A DNA stretch of 64,000 nt, from positions 3,968,001 through 4,032,000 of the forward strand of contig CP128857.1 in assembly GCA_030388725.1 (NCBI GenBank). Direction: 5' to 3'. The notes under the pieces were generated by a model. That model did not search any database and was not told the DNA's origin. It was given only the letters and a program-made list of their open reading frames with translations. A program made the position numbers and the translations under genes. The stretch is from Prodigiosinella aquatilis. Its GTDB lineage: Bacteria; Pseudomonadota; Gammaproteobacteria; Enterobacterales; Enterobacteriaceae. This document shows, in pieces, positions 44,610-53,843 of this stretch; position 1 is the first letter of the stretch; the number at the start of each line of letters is the position of its first letter.

Positions 44610-45491
44610 ATGATAAACGGCTATATTCCCGCATCACGTTTTCTTCCTTTTCTGAGCTGGCCCGCAATTGCTGCGCTACCGGACAAGGCCAACACCGTTA
44701 TCATTTTACCGACTGGCGCCATTGAGCAGCACGGCCCGCACCTGCCTTGTGCGGTGGACAGCGTGATCGCCTCCGGCGTGGCGGGGCATGCACTGGCTCG
44801 TTTACCGGAAAGTGTACCGGCGTTTGGTATCCCACCTATCACTTACGGCAAATCCGACGAACACCTGCACTTTCCCGGCACCCTCACCCTGAGCGGCGAT
44901 ACCTTACTGCAAACCGTGCTTGAGATCGGTGAATCCCTTTACCGTGCCGGCTTTCGCAAATTGCTGATGATCAACGGTCACGGCGGCCAGCCGCAGGTGT
45001 TGCAAATGGCTGGGCGCGAACTGCGACTGCGACACGGCGACATGGTGCTGATAGCCCATGATGTATTCCGGGTACCGAATGCGGCCGACCAATTCCTGAG
45101 CGTCAGAGAACAACAGTTGGCGATGCACGCCGGTCATGGCGAAACCGCCCTGATGCTGGCACTGGCACCAGAATACGTACATATGGAACAGGCGGTGGCC
45201 AGTTATCCGCCCGTATTTCCCTGCCCAACACTGTCCAGCGGCCGTCCGGCCGCTGCCTGGGCATCATACGACTTCAGCCCCAGCGGCGTGATTGGTGACC
45301 CAACCGACGCTACCGCTGAACAAGGCCAGGCGATTCTTGACTCACTGGCCGACAGTTGGGCGCAAGCCATAACCGAAGTCCATCAGATGGAATGGGTAGT
45401 ACGCAACGAACCAAGCTGGGGTAAACATCACTGGCACGGTTTTGTGCAATCGCGCGTGACGCCACCATCGTCTCCTTTTGCCACTGAATAA
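44610..45491 (+). CDS. Creatininase-family amidohydrolase
   Basis: A 293-residue protein of the creatininase fold, which hydrolyses cyclic amides or formamides with two metal ions. Visible metal and active-site motifs are LPTGAIEQHGPHLPCAVDS (Glu, His, Asp), YGKSDEHLHFPGTL, INGHGGQ and HAGHGETALML. Family members include creatininase and FAPy deformylase. I prefer the ATG at 44610, with GAGG 6 nt upstream; 44598 is an alternative. It is 21 bp after the RidA-like gene and is followed by the importer genes. The ring it opens is unknown. Confidence 0.87.
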   Translation: MINGYIPASRFLPFLSWPAIAALPDKANTVIILPTGAIEQHGPHLPCAVDSVIASGVAGHALARLPESVPAFGIPPITYGKSDEHLHFPGTLTLSGDTLLQTVLEIGESLYRAGFRKLLMINGHGGQPQVLQMAGRELRLRHGDMVLIAHDVFRVPNAADQFLSVREQQLAMHAGHGETALMLALAPEYVHMEQAVASYPPVFPCPTLSSGRPAAAWASYDFSPSGVIGDPTDATAEQGQAILDSLADSWAQAITEVHQMEWVVRNEPSWGKHHWHGFVQSRVTPPSSPFATE

Positions 45492-45505
45492 CAGGAATAC
45501 TTACG

Positions 45506-46489
45506 ATGAAAACAAGACTTTTGCCTTATGGCAAGCTGCTAAGCCTGTTACTGTTCACCGTCGCTTCTTCCAGCATGGCGGCGGAAAAACTGACCTTTCT
45601 CACTAACTGGTACGCGCAGGCCGAACACGGTGGCTTTTACGATGCCCAGGCCAACGGTCGCTACAAAGCCGCCGGGCTTGATGTCACCATCAAAATGGGA
45701 GGGCCGCAGGTCAACGTGATGCAACTGATGGCTGCCGGTCAGGCCGATTGTGTCCTTGGCGACAATGGTCAGGCGCTGGAGTCCTGGCAAGCGGGTGTAC
45801 ATGCCATGACCATCGCCACCGTGTTCCAGCATTCGCCAACGGTGTTTATTACCCATGACGCCGTGAAAAATCCACAGGCGCTAAAAGACAAAACCTTTCT
45901 GCTGGCCACCGAGGCATACACTTCTTTCTGGCCGTGGGCCAAGAGCGAGCTGGGGTTAGCCAACGCCCGTATCCGCCCTTACACCTTCAGCGTGCAGCCG
46001 TTTCTGGCGGACAACAATCTGGTGCAACAGGGCTACATCACCTCTGAACCCTTTGCAGTGGCCAAAGGCGGCAAGCCATTCCACGTTTATCCGCTGAGCG
46101 ACTGGGGCTACCCGCCATACGGCAACTCGATCATCTGCATGGCGAGCACCGTACAAAAACGCCCGGCGGTGCTGGCGGCGTTCGTGAAAGCCTCGATGCA
46201 GGGCTGGAAATCGTATCTGCAAGACCCAACCGCAGGAAATGTGCTGATCCATAAAAATAACCCAAGTATCAGCGCCGCCCAGTTGGCATTCAGTCTGTCA
46301 CAAATGAAGAAATACCAGTTGGTGACCGGCGGCGACGCCCAGACCGGCGGCATTGGAACCATTACCGAACCGCGTTTGAAAAAGACCTGGGACATGTTGG
46401 TGAAAAATAAACTGATCGACGCGAACAAAGTACCTTTTGCTCAGAGTTACACCCTCGCCCTGATCAAAAACGCGCGGGTTATGCCATGA
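45506..46489 (+). CDS. THI5/NMT1-family ABC substrate-binding protein (copy 2)
   Basis: A 327-residue periplasmic binding protein with a signal peptide ending SSMAAE. The family motif is FLTNWYAQAEHGGFYDAQANGRYKAAGLDV, and GGPQVNVMQLMAAGQADCVLG follows. It is paralogous to copy 1 at 40470-41459 and is directly followed by its ATPase, whose ATG overlaps the stop, and then its permease. Similar proteins deliver thiamine pyrimidines or riboflavin to ThiXYZ/RibXYZ importers, so a small N-heterocycle is expected. Confidence 0.89.
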   Translation: MKTRLLPYGKLLSLLLFTVASSSMAAEKLTFLTNWYAQAEHGGFYDAQANGRYKAAGLDVTIKMGGPQVNVMQLMAAGQADCVLGDNGQALESWQAGVHAMTIATVFQHSPTVFITHDAVKNPQALKDKTFLLATEAYTSFWPWAKSELGLANARIRPYTFSVQPFLADNNLVQQGYITSEPFAVAKGGKPFHVYPLSDWGYPPYGNSIICMASTVQKRPAVLAAFVKASMQGWKSYLQDPTAGNVLIHKNNPSISAAQLAFSLSQMKKYQLVTGGDAQTGGIGTITEPRLKKTWDMLVKNKLIDANKVPFAQSYTLALIKNARVMP

Positions 46490-47304
46490 GCCAGATAGCC
46501 AAACTGACCGTGATGAGAGATATCCGCCCCCCTACCGCGCCAGCTATCGAGATTCTGTCAGCGGAAAAAATCTACAGCAACGGCACCAGGGCACTGCTAC
46601 CCGTAAATCTCACCATCAATCAGGGTGAGTTTGTCACCCTGTTAGGGCCTTCCGGCTGTGGCAAAAGCACACTACTGAAAATGATTGCCGGACTGGTGGA
46701 ACCGAGTGATGGCAAGCTGGTGCTGTGGCGACGTGACAGCCGCGAAAAAATGCGGCTACCGCTTTCGTTCGTGTTTCAGGAAGCCACACTGATGCCGTGG
46801 AGCAATGTGCATAACAATGTGCGGTTGTCATTGGATCTGGCTGGCGTCCCGCGTGCTGAAGCCGACACCCGCGTCAGTGAAGCGCTGGAACTGGTGGGAC
46901 TGGGCCGATTTGCCCACGTACTGCCACGTGAGCTTTCCGGCGGCATGCAAATGCGAGTGTCTATTGCTCGCGGCCTGGTCACCCGCCCCAAGCTACTGCT
47001 GATGGACGAACCCTTCGGCGCACTGGATGAAATCACCCGCAACAAATTGGACAGTGATTTACTGCACCTATGGCGAGAACAGGATCTAACGGTGGTATTT
47101 GTCACCCATTCTATCCACGAAGCGGTGTTTCTTTCCCAGCGCGTGATCATGATGGCGGCCCGCCCAGGTCGGGTAGTGGAAAACATCGCCATCAATGAGC
47201 CTTTCCCACGCACTGACCGCTTCCGTGTCAGCCCGCAGTTTTCACACTATGCGCAACAGTTGCAGGACAGTCTGTTGCAGGCCAGCCAATCTGGTATGGA
47301 GTAA
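46486..47304 (+). CDS. ABC transporter ATP-binding protein (nitrate/taurine/THI5 class)
   Basis: A 272-residue ATPase of the SsuB/TauB/ThiZ class. Walker A is LLGPSGCGKST, the Q-loop is FVFQEATLMPW, the signature is LSGGMQMRVSIARGL, Walker B is LLLMDEPFGALDE and the H-loop is VFVTHSIHEA. It powers the importer together with the permease 4 bp downstream. The start overlaps the binding-protein stop as ATGA. Confidence 0.93.
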   Translation: MSQIAKLTVMRDIRPPTAPAIEILSAEKIYSNGTRALLPVNLTINQGEFVTLLGPSGCGKSTLLKMIAGLVEPSDGKLVLWRRDSREKMRLPLSFVFQEATLMPWSNVHNNVRLSLDLAGVPRAEADTRVSEALELVGLGRFAHVLPRELSGGMQMRVSIARGLVTRPKLLLMDEPFGALDEITRNKLDSDLLHLWREQDLTVVFVTHSIHEAVFLSQRVIMMAARPGRVVENIAINEPFPRTDRFRVSPQFSHYAQQLQDSLLQASQSGME

Positions 47305-47308
47305 TAAC

Positions 47309-48124
47309 ATGAAAACGCGAAAATTTTCCCCGCTGATGAACAATCAACGTTTCCGCCAGGTGTTTTACCCACTACTGGTCGCCATACTGGTGGTTTTCCT
47401 GTGGCAAGGTTGGGTCAGTTGGTTCAACATCCCGACGTTTTTGGTGCCGTCGCCACTGGTGATGGTGCAAAGCCTGTGGAACAATCTGGCATCACTGATG
47501 CTGTCGCTGCTATTCACCCTGAAAATCACCCTGATTTCGTTCGCGTTGTCGATTCTGATTGGTGCCAGCGTGGCATTTCTGCTGGTGCAGAGCCGCTTTA
47601 TTGAAACTGCGCTATTCCCTTACATTGTGTTCCTGCAAGTGACGCCGATCGTCGCCATCGCGCCATTGATTATTATTTGGGTGAAAGACACCACGCTATC
47701 GTTGGTGGTGTGCTCTACGCTGATGGCGGTGTTCCCCATCATTTCCAACACCACTCAGGGACTACGTAGCGTCTCGCCCGGTCTATTGAGTTATTTCAAA
47801 CTGAACCATGCCAGCCGATTGCAGATCCTACTGCGTTTACGTATCCCCTCGGCACTCCCCTACTTCTTCGGCGCGCTGCGTATTTCCAGCGGCCTGTCGC
47901 TAATCGGCGCAGTGGTGGCGGAGTTTGTCGCCGGTACTGGTGGCAGCGACACCGGGCTGGCCTATCAAATCTTGCAGGCTGGCTATCAATTGAATATTCC
48001 GCTGATGTTCGCTGCCTTACTGTTGATCTCGCTGGCGGGCATCATGCTGTTTGGGGTGATGTCCTGGATATCGCGTCGCGCGCTCAGCGCCTGGCATGAA
48101 AGCGAAGTGGTGCAGTCCAATTAA
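47309..48124 (+). CDS. ABC transporter permease (SsuC/TauC/ThiX class)
   Basis: A 271-residue inner-membrane permease with about six hydrophobic helices and the BPD_transp_1 EAA-type loop in LNHASRLQILLRLRIPSALPYFFGALRISSGLSLIGAVVAEF. The ATG at 47309 follows the ATPase by 4 bp; longer in-frame starts inside the ATPase gene are not credible. With the ATPase and at least one of the two binding proteins it forms the heterocycle importer. Confidence 0.92.
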   Translation: MKTRKFSPLMNNQRFRQVFYPLLVAILVVFLWQGWVSWFNIPTFLVPSPLVMVQSLWNNLASLMLSLLFTLKITLISFALSILIGASVAFLLVQSRFIETALFPYIVFLQVTPIVAIAPLIIIWVKDTTLSLVVCSTLMAVFPIISNTTQGLRSVSPGLLSYFKLNHASRLQILLRLRIPSALPYFFGALRISSGLSLIGAVVAEFVAGTGGSDTGLAYQILQAGYQLNIPLMFAALLLISLAGIMLFGVMSWISRRALSAWHESEVVQSN

Positions 48125-48165
48125 CCGCCTGAGTGGCCAACTGACTTATTATAGGTACTGATGAT

Positions 48166-49557
48166 ATGGATTATGAACAACGCCAGATCGCCGTCACCCT
48201 GATCCACCAGGCGTTACCCATGCTGGAGTGGACGCGGGCGACAGCAAAGGTCAAACGCTTGTCGCGCGACTTTCACTGGTTCAGTCCAGTGCTAAAACAA
48301 CAACTGGAAGACAAACAAGCGGATGCCGTGGTGCGCCCACGTAATGAAGAAGAACTGCGCCTGCTGGTTGCTGCTTGTGTGCAGCAGCAACTGCCGTTGA
48401 TGCTGCGTGGCGGCGGTACCGGTAACTATGGCCAGTTGGTGCCGTTAGAAGGCGGCATTATGGTAGACATGACCTTATTTAATCAGGTGTGCTCATTTGG
48501 CGACGGCGTGGTACGCGCCCAGGCCGGCATTCGTTTGGCGGATATCGAAGCCTTGAGCCGCCCTGCGGGTTGGGAGCTACGCTGTATGCCATCCACCTAT
48601 CGGCTGGCCAGCCTAGGCGGGCTTTACTGCGGCGGCTTTGGCGGTATCGGCTCCATCAATTACGGCCCGCTGGCCGCGCCCGGCAATGTGCTGAGCATAA
48701 AGGTCATGACCATGGAAGCTGAACCGCGCGTACTGACAATCCCGGCACCGCAGGCACTGCTGTTGCACCACACCTATGGCACCAACGGCATTATTCTTGA
48801 GATTGAGCTGGCGCTGGCGCCCATCCACAACTGGATTGAACGGTTGGACATGTTCGACGACTTCACCGCTGCGCTGAATTACGCCGATGCACTGGCCCGC
48901 TCGCCGGGATTGGTCAAACGCGAGCTGGCGTTGTTTGCCGCGCCAATCCCCGCCTACTTTACCCATTTGCGCCGCCATTACCAGGCTGGGCAGCATGCGG
49001 TAATCAGTATCATGGCGCAGGAGAGTGAGCCGTTATGTGATGAGTTGTTAGCGCAGTATGCCGGGCAGAATGCCGTGCGCCAGTCGGCAGATAACGCGCG
49101 TGCGACCCACTCGTCGCTGATGGAGTATTGCTGGAACCACACCACACTGCACGCGCTGAAAGTCGAACCAACCTTCACCTATTTACAAACCGCCTTTGCA
49201 CCCGCGAGTTATATGCAGCAAATTGTCGAGGTGGCGCATTTATTTGGCGATGAAGTTATATCGCATATTGAATTCCTGCGTGACAACGACGGTAACATCA
49301 CCTGTAGTGGCCTGCCGTTAGTCCGTTATTCCAGCGAGATTCGCCTGAATGAGATAATGCAGATATTCCGCGATCACGGGGTAAAAATTAATAACCCGCA
49401 CGTATTACAGGTTGAAGACGGCAAGCAAGGCATTATTCGACCGGAGGTTGTCGCGGTTAAAAAGGCTTTTGATCCTGATGGGTTACTCAATCCTGGCAAA
49501 CTGCGTGGCTGGGAAATGCGCAACTCGCTGTTACCGGAGGAGCAGCCACTCCCATAA
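48166..49557 (+). CDS. FAD-binding oxidoreductase (GlcD/VAO-like)
   Basis: A 463-residue flavoprotein with the PCMH-type FAD domain: VVRPRNEEELRLLVAAC, RGGGTGNYGQLVPLEGGIMVDM, STYRLASLGGLYCGGFGGIGSINYG and TYGTNGIILEIELAL. The C-terminal region ends GLLNPGKLRGW, as in GlcD-type oxidases. No signal peptide is seen. It may oxidise an alcohol, amine or hydroxy-acid made in the pathway. It is the last gene of the rightward operon, 41 bp after the permease. Confidence 0.85.
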   Translation: MDYEQRQIAVTLIHQALPMLEWTRATAKVKRLSRDFHWFSPVLKQQLEDKQADAVVRPRNEEELRLLVAACVQQQLPLMLRGGGTGNYGQLVPLEGGIMVDMTLFNQVCSFGDGVVRAQAGIRLADIEALSRPAGWELRCMPSTYRLASLGGLYCGGFGGIGSINYGPLAAPGNVLSIKVMTMEAEPRVLTIPAPQALLLHHTYGTNGIILEIELALAPIHNWIERLDMFDDFTAALNYADALARSPGLVKRELALFAAPIPAYFTHLRRHYQAGQHAVISIMAQESEPLCDELLAQYAGQNAVRQSADNARATHSSLMEYCWNHTTLHALKVEPTFTYLQTAFAPASYMQQIVEVAHLFGDEVISHIEFLRDNDGNITCSGLPLVRYSSEIRLNEIMQIFRDHGVKINNPHVLQVEDGKQGIIRPEVVAVKKAFDPDGLLNPGKLRGWEMRNSLLPEEQPLP

Positions 49558-49632
49558 GGTGACACCGCGCAGACGGAAAAAGTGCATAGCACCGGGATAC
49601 GCGGCATCTTTCAAGATGCAGCGGTGTTGGCT

Positions 49633-49652
49633 GAGGCCCGTTTCCGGGCCTC
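49633..49652. terminator. Hairpin between the FAD gene and lysA
   Basis: The 8-bp arms GAGGCCCG (49633-49640) and CGGGCCTC (49645-49652) with a 4-nt loop lie between convergent genes. Just before, GGCATCTTTCAAGATGCAGC (49604-49623) resembles the terminal part of ERIC-type repeats and may be a remnant of one. The hairpin likely ends the rightward catabolic operon. Confidence 0.6.
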
Positions 49653-49692
49653 CCCCTTTGGGGCCGCTGCAAACAGCATTCAAATCACTTAC

Positions 49693-50958
49693 CTAGAGTT
49701 GTTCCAGCGCCAGCAGTTCCTCCAACGTTTGGCGACGACGGATCAGCCGTGGCTCACCGTTTTCAAACAGCACCTCCGGCAGCAGTGGACGGCTATTGTA
49801 ATTGGAGGACATTGACGCGCCGTAGGCACCGGTATCATGGAAGACCAGATAATCCCCCACCTGCGCCGCCGGTAGAGCGATCGTTTCCACACCACCGCCC
49901 GCTTGTTGGGTAAACACGTCGCCGGACTCACACAACGGACCGGCGACCACGCTATCACGCCATGTCGCGCTATCGCTGATATCACGGCCATCTCCGGGCA
50001 ACAATGTAATATGGTGATAGCTACCGTACATCGACGGGCGCATCAGGTCATTAAAGCCAGCATCTACCAACACAAAATGGCGGCTCCCCATCGATTTTAC
50101 CGCCCGGACTTCAGCAACCAGCACACCGGATTCCGCCACCAGAAAACGACCTGGTTCGATTTCCAGCGTAACCGGGTGCCCCAGATGCGTGGCAATCTTC
50201 TCCCGCGCCTGATACCACAACCCAAAATAATGCCGGGTATCAATGGCCTCTTCACCGTAACGATACGGGATAGACAAACCGCCGCCGGCGGAAATGGCAT
50301 CAAGATCCTGCCCAAAATCGATCACCTGACGCACCATGGCATCACAGACCTGCTCCAGATGCCCATAATCCACACCGGAACCGATATGCATATGAATACC
50401 AACCAGCCGGAGCGAGTAACGTTCAATTTCCGCCAGCGCCAGCGGTAAATCGGCATGCCAGATGCCATGCTTGCTGTTTTCACCACCCGTATTGGTTTTC
50501 TGGCTGTGCCCGTGACCAAAGCCGGGATTAACCCGCAGCCATACCGGATGCCCCGGCGACACGTTGCCAAGCTGGCTCAGCATATCCACTGATCCGGCAT
50601 TGACTGGAATGTTCAGTTCGGCTACGCGCTGTAACGTCGGGCTATCCAGCAGGTCGGCAGTAAACACAATCTCATGGGCGTCAGTGCCCGGCACAAATCC
50701 TGCCACCAGCGCACGCTCGATTTCCCCCAGCGACACAGAATCCACTTTAACGCCCTGTTGACGCATCAGACGCAGAATATGGGTGTTGGAACAGGCTTTC
50801 TGTGCGAAACGGATAGTATCGAACTGACGTAATTGTCCGATACGGTCGATGATGGTTTGCGCATCATAGGCCCAGACCGGGCAGCCAAAGCGGGCCGGTA
50901 ATGTACGCAGGCTTTGCGCATTCAGCGCCTGGGTAGTGTCATTGAGATCGTGTGGCAT
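49693..50958 (-). CDS. lysA: Diaminopimelate decarboxylase
   Basis: A 421-residue PLP enzyme that makes L-lysine from meso-diaminopimelate. The PLP lysine is in IRFAQKACSN (about residue 54). GIHMHIGSG, SAGGGLSIPY, EPGRFLVAESG and CESGDVF are conserved. The start at 50958 (MPHDLNDTTQ) fits the family length; the upstream extension to 51054 is in the promoter. It is divergent from lysR, its activator. A decayed second lysA fragment lies at 20248-20331, where lysA would be expected next to galR. Confidence 0.95.
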   Translation of the reverse strand: MPHDLNDTTQALNAQSLRTLPARFGCPVWAYDAQTIIDRIGQLRQFDTIRFAQKACSNTHILRLMRQQGVKVDSVSLGEIERALVAGFVPGTDAHEIVFTADLLDSPTLQRVAELNIPVNAGSVDMLSQLGNVSPGHPVWLRVNPGFGHGHSQKTNTGGENSKHGIWHADLPLALAEIERYSLRLVGIHMHIGSGVDYGHLEQVCDAMVRQVIDFGQDLDAISAGGGLSIPYRYGEEAIDTRHYFGLWYQAREKIATHLGHPVTLEIEPGRFLVAESGVLVAEVRAVKSMGSRHFVLVDAGFNDLMRPSMYGSYHHITLLPGDGRDISDSATWRDSVVAGPLCESGDVFTQQAGGGVETIALPAAQVGDYLVFHDTGAYGASMSSNYNSRPLLPEVLFENGEPRLIRRRQTLEELLALEQL

Positions 50959-51092
50959 GATTTCTGTTACCTGAAAAATAAACGATGGAATGAAGAATAT
51001 TGTGAAGAGTCCCCGGAAGGTAAACAAATATCCTTTTACACAGAGTCTATTCATCTATGATATAGGTTGACGTTATCCATCGAGACAGGTTT

Positions 51093-52022
51093 ATGGCTGA
51101 CATTTCCCTGCGACATATCGAAATTTTTCATGCGGTAATGACCACCGGCAACCTGACAGAAGCCGCCACGTTGCTGAATACCTCGCAACCGACGGTCAGC
51201 CGGGAACTGGCACGTTTTGAGCGTCTGATACAGATGCAACTGTTTGAGCGGGTACGCGGTCGCCTGCACCCTACCGCACAGGGATTGCAGCTATTTGAAG
51301 AGGTACAGCGATCTTATTACGGGCTGGAGCGTATCGTCAGTGCCGCACAGGATATCCGCCGCTTTCAACAGGCGCACTTATCGGTGGCCTGTCTGCCGGT
51401 ATTTTCACAATCACTGTTACCTGACGTTTGTCAGCCATTACTCGCCTGCTACCCGATGCTGAATCTGCATATCATTCCACAGGAGTCCCCGTTGCTGGAG
51501 GAGTGGCTTTCAGCCCAGCGACATGACCTGGGGTTGACGGAAAATACCGTGACTCCCGCCGGAACCGAGCGGCAAACGCTGATGCAGTTGAATGAAGTCT
51601 GCGTACTGCCGGCACGCCATCCGCTGGCAGGAAAAACCATACTGACGCCGGATGATTTCAATAACCAACCGTTTATCAGTCTATCCAGCACCGATAGCTA
51701 TCGTCAGTTGCTGGATAAACTGTTTCAGGAGGCAGGCATCGCACGCAGGCTGGTGCTGGAAACCCACAGCGCGGCATCTGTCTGTTCGATGGTGCGGGCG
51801 GGCATTGGAGTGTCGATCGTCAATCCACTAACCGCGGTGGATTACGCCACCGCATCAGCCGATGTCGTCGTACGACCATTCAGCATTGATGTCCCTTTTA
51901 CCGTGAGCCTGATACGCCCGAACCATCGTCCTGCATCGGCACTGGTGGATCGTTTTATTACCCAATTACACGATGTGGCACAGGCGTTCCCGGCTCGCTT
52001 GCAACAGATTATCGGCGCATAG
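51093..52022 (+). CDS. lysR: Transcriptional activator LysR of lysA
   Basis: A 309-residue founding-type LysR regulator. The HTH is in GNLTEAATLLNTSQPTVSREL. The N-terminal LRHIEIFHAVMTTGNL and FERLIQMQLFERVRGRL match E. coli LysR. It is divergent from lysA with a 134-bp shared control region and should activate lysA with diaminopimelate as co-inducer and lysine as antagonist (E. coli knowledge). Confidence 0.93.
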   Translation: MADISLRHIEIFHAVMTTGNLTEAATLLNTSQPTVSRELARFERLIQMQLFERVRGRLHPTAQGLQLFEEVQRSYYGLERIVSAAQDIRRFQQAHLSVACLPVFSQSLLPDVCQPLLACYPMLNLHIIPQESPLLEEWLSAQRHDLGLTENTVTPAGTERQTLMQLNEVCVLPARHPLAGKTILTPDDFNNQPFISLSSTDSYRQLLDKLFQEAGIARRLVLETHSAASVCSMVRAGIGVSIVNPLTAVDYATASADVVVRPFSIDVPFTVSLIRPNHRPASALVDRFITQLHDVAQAFPARLQQIIGA

Positions 52023-52042
52023 CGTCGACGCGCCGATAAAAG

Positions 52043-53035
52043 CTAGGCAACTTCCCGCAGTACCGCGGTATCGATCTGTAAACCGATGCGGCTGCCATCC
52101 GGATACAGATCGTCAACCGAGCGATTCAGCACATCCACCAGCAGCTCAATCCCTTTTACCCGCACACGATAGCGGATCACATTACCCAACAGGCTATGGC
52201 CAATGATATCCCCGGCCAACCCCTGCTCAGGGGAACAGGGATAAATGGATTCCGGGCGCAACGCCACCTGATGGCTGAAGGTTTGCCCGGTCAGGGTCAT
52301 TGCCTGTTCGGCGCTCAGCAGGTTGTAGCTACCGATAAAACCGGCGGCAAACAGGTTGGCCGGCTGGGTGTACAGGGTTTCGGCATTACCATGCTGCACA
52401 ATTTCACCTTTATTGATCAACACGATACGATCTGACATGGTCAGCGCTTCTTCCTGATCGTGAGTGACGAAAATGGCGGTCAGATTCAGCTCTTGTTGAA
52501 TGCGACGAATCTGTTCACGCAGATGGCGACGGATACGGGCATCCAGCGCTGATAAAGGCTCATCCAGCAGCAGCAGACGTGGACGCGTCACCAGTGAACG
52601 GGCCAGCGCCACACGCTGCGATTGCCCGCCCGACAATTGATGCGGATAACGAGTGGCGTAGTCACTGAGTTCCACCAGCGCCAAAACTTCCGCTACGCGC
52701 TCGCGGATCTCTTCCGCTGCGAGCTTTTGCATTTTCAGGCCGAAAGCCACATTGCCGGCCACCGTCATATTCGGAAATAGCGCGTAGTTTTGAAAGACCA
52801 TGCCGATCCCCCGCCGCTGCGGAGTCAGCGGCACAATATCCTGCCCCTGCAACAAAATCTGTCCACTATCCACCGGGGTCAAGCCCGCCAGACAGCGTAA
52901 TAAAGTCGATTTGCCACATCCACTCGGTCCCAGCAGGGTGACAAATTCTCCCTCATCGGCAGAAAAATTGATCTCATGGAAGACTTGTACCTGGCCATAG
53001 TGTTTATTGAGATTTTTTACATCAAGGTATGCCAT
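52043..53035 (-). CDS. ABC importer ATPase, phosphonate/phosphoester type (PhnT/FbpC-like)
   Basis: A 330-residue ATPase with Walker A LLGPSGCGKST, Q-loop GMVFQNYALFP, signature LSGGQSQRVALARSL, Walker B LLLLDEPLSALDA and H-loop IFVTHDQEEAL. A C-terminal TOBE-type regulatory domain covers about 240-330. It belongs to the Fe3+/spermidine/2-aminoethylphosphonate (PhnT) class. The gene follows the second permease by 2 bp and is last in a five-gene leftward operon. Confidence 0.88.
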   Translation of the reverse strand: MAYLDVKNLNKHYGQVQVFHEINFSADEGEFVTLLGPSGCGKSTLLRCLAGLTPVDSGQILLQGQDIVPLTPQRRGIGMVFQNYALFPNMTVAGNVAFGLKMQKLAAEEIRERVAEVLALVELSDYATRYPHQLSGGQSQRVALARSLVTRPRLLLLDEPLSALDARIRRHLREQIRRIQQELNLTAIFVTHDQEEALTMSDRIVLINKGEIVQHGNAETLYTQPANLFAAGFIGSYNLLSAEQAMTLTGQTFSHQVALRPESIYPCSPEQGLAGDIIGHSLLGNVIRYRVRVKGIELLVDVLNRSVDDLYPDGSRIGLQIDTAVLREVA

Positions 53036-53037
53036 CT

Positions 53038-53823
53038 TCAGCTTTTCCCTTTGTTCAGATAATTGGCCAACCAGGTGATCAGTAGCACCACCAGAAAATA
53101 GGAGATCACCAACGCACTGGTAAAGTGCGCGTTATCGTCACGCTTATTGTAGAGATAGACCTGCAACGTCTCATAGTTGGTTCCCACCAGCATATTGGCG
53201 AGAACAAACTCTCCGATCAGAAATGAGAAAGACAACAGCACGGCAATCACCACGCCTTTACGCAGATTGGGCAATACCACCAACAGCGCCGCCTGCCAGG
53301 TACTGGCACCGAGTAAGTGCGCGGCATCCAGTAACTCTTGTAGGTTAATCGCCTGCATATTATTGGCGATGGTCCGGTAGATAAACGGCAGGGCAATAGT
53401 GAAATAACAACCGATAAGGATCCATGGCGTACCGGTGATTGCCAACGGTTCGGTGGCGTACAGTTGCAATAACCCGACAGAGGAAACCACCGGGGGCACA
53501 GCAAATGGCAACAGAATTAACACATTCATCAAGGCATTCAACTGCGGAAAGGCATAAGCAATGACAAACATCGTTGGCAGCACCAACACCAGCGAAAACA
53601 GCAGCGAACCGAAGCAAATCAGTAATGAATGACCGAGTGCCGCCAGAAAACGCGGATCACTCCACAGTGCAATGAACCATTTCAGGGTCAGGCCCTGCGG
53701 CAAAATACGCGCCCCCCACTCGGTCGCCAATGCATAACCCAATGTTGCCAACAGCGGCAACATCAGTATCAACAATAGCAGCCACACCACCAACTGGTGA
53801 TAACGCTTTTCAGAACAGAACAT
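53038..53823 (-). CDS. ABC importer permease 2 (PhnV-like)
   Basis: A 261-residue permease with six predicted helices and an EAA-type loop (ELLDAAHLLGASTWQAALLVVLPNLRKGVV). I start at the ATG 53823 because CCGGAGGCAACC gives a GGAGG 5-6 nt upstream; the frame is open back to 53883 inside the upstream gene. It partners permease 1 and the ATPase. Confidence 0.87.
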   Translation of the reverse strand: MFCSEKRYHQLVVWLLLLILMLPLLATLGYALATEWGARILPQGLTLKWFIALWSDPRFLAALGHSLLICFGSLLFSLVLVLPTMFVIAYAFPQLNALMNVLILLPFAVPPVVSSVGLLQLYATEPLAITGTPWILIGCYFTIALPFIYRTIANNMQAINLQELLDAAHLLGASTWQAALLVVLPNLRKGVVIAVLLSFSFLIGEFVLANMLVGTNYETLQVYLYNKRDDNAHFTSALVISYFLVVLLITWLANYLNKGKS

Positions 53824-53843
53824 GGTTGCCTCCGGAAAAACCA

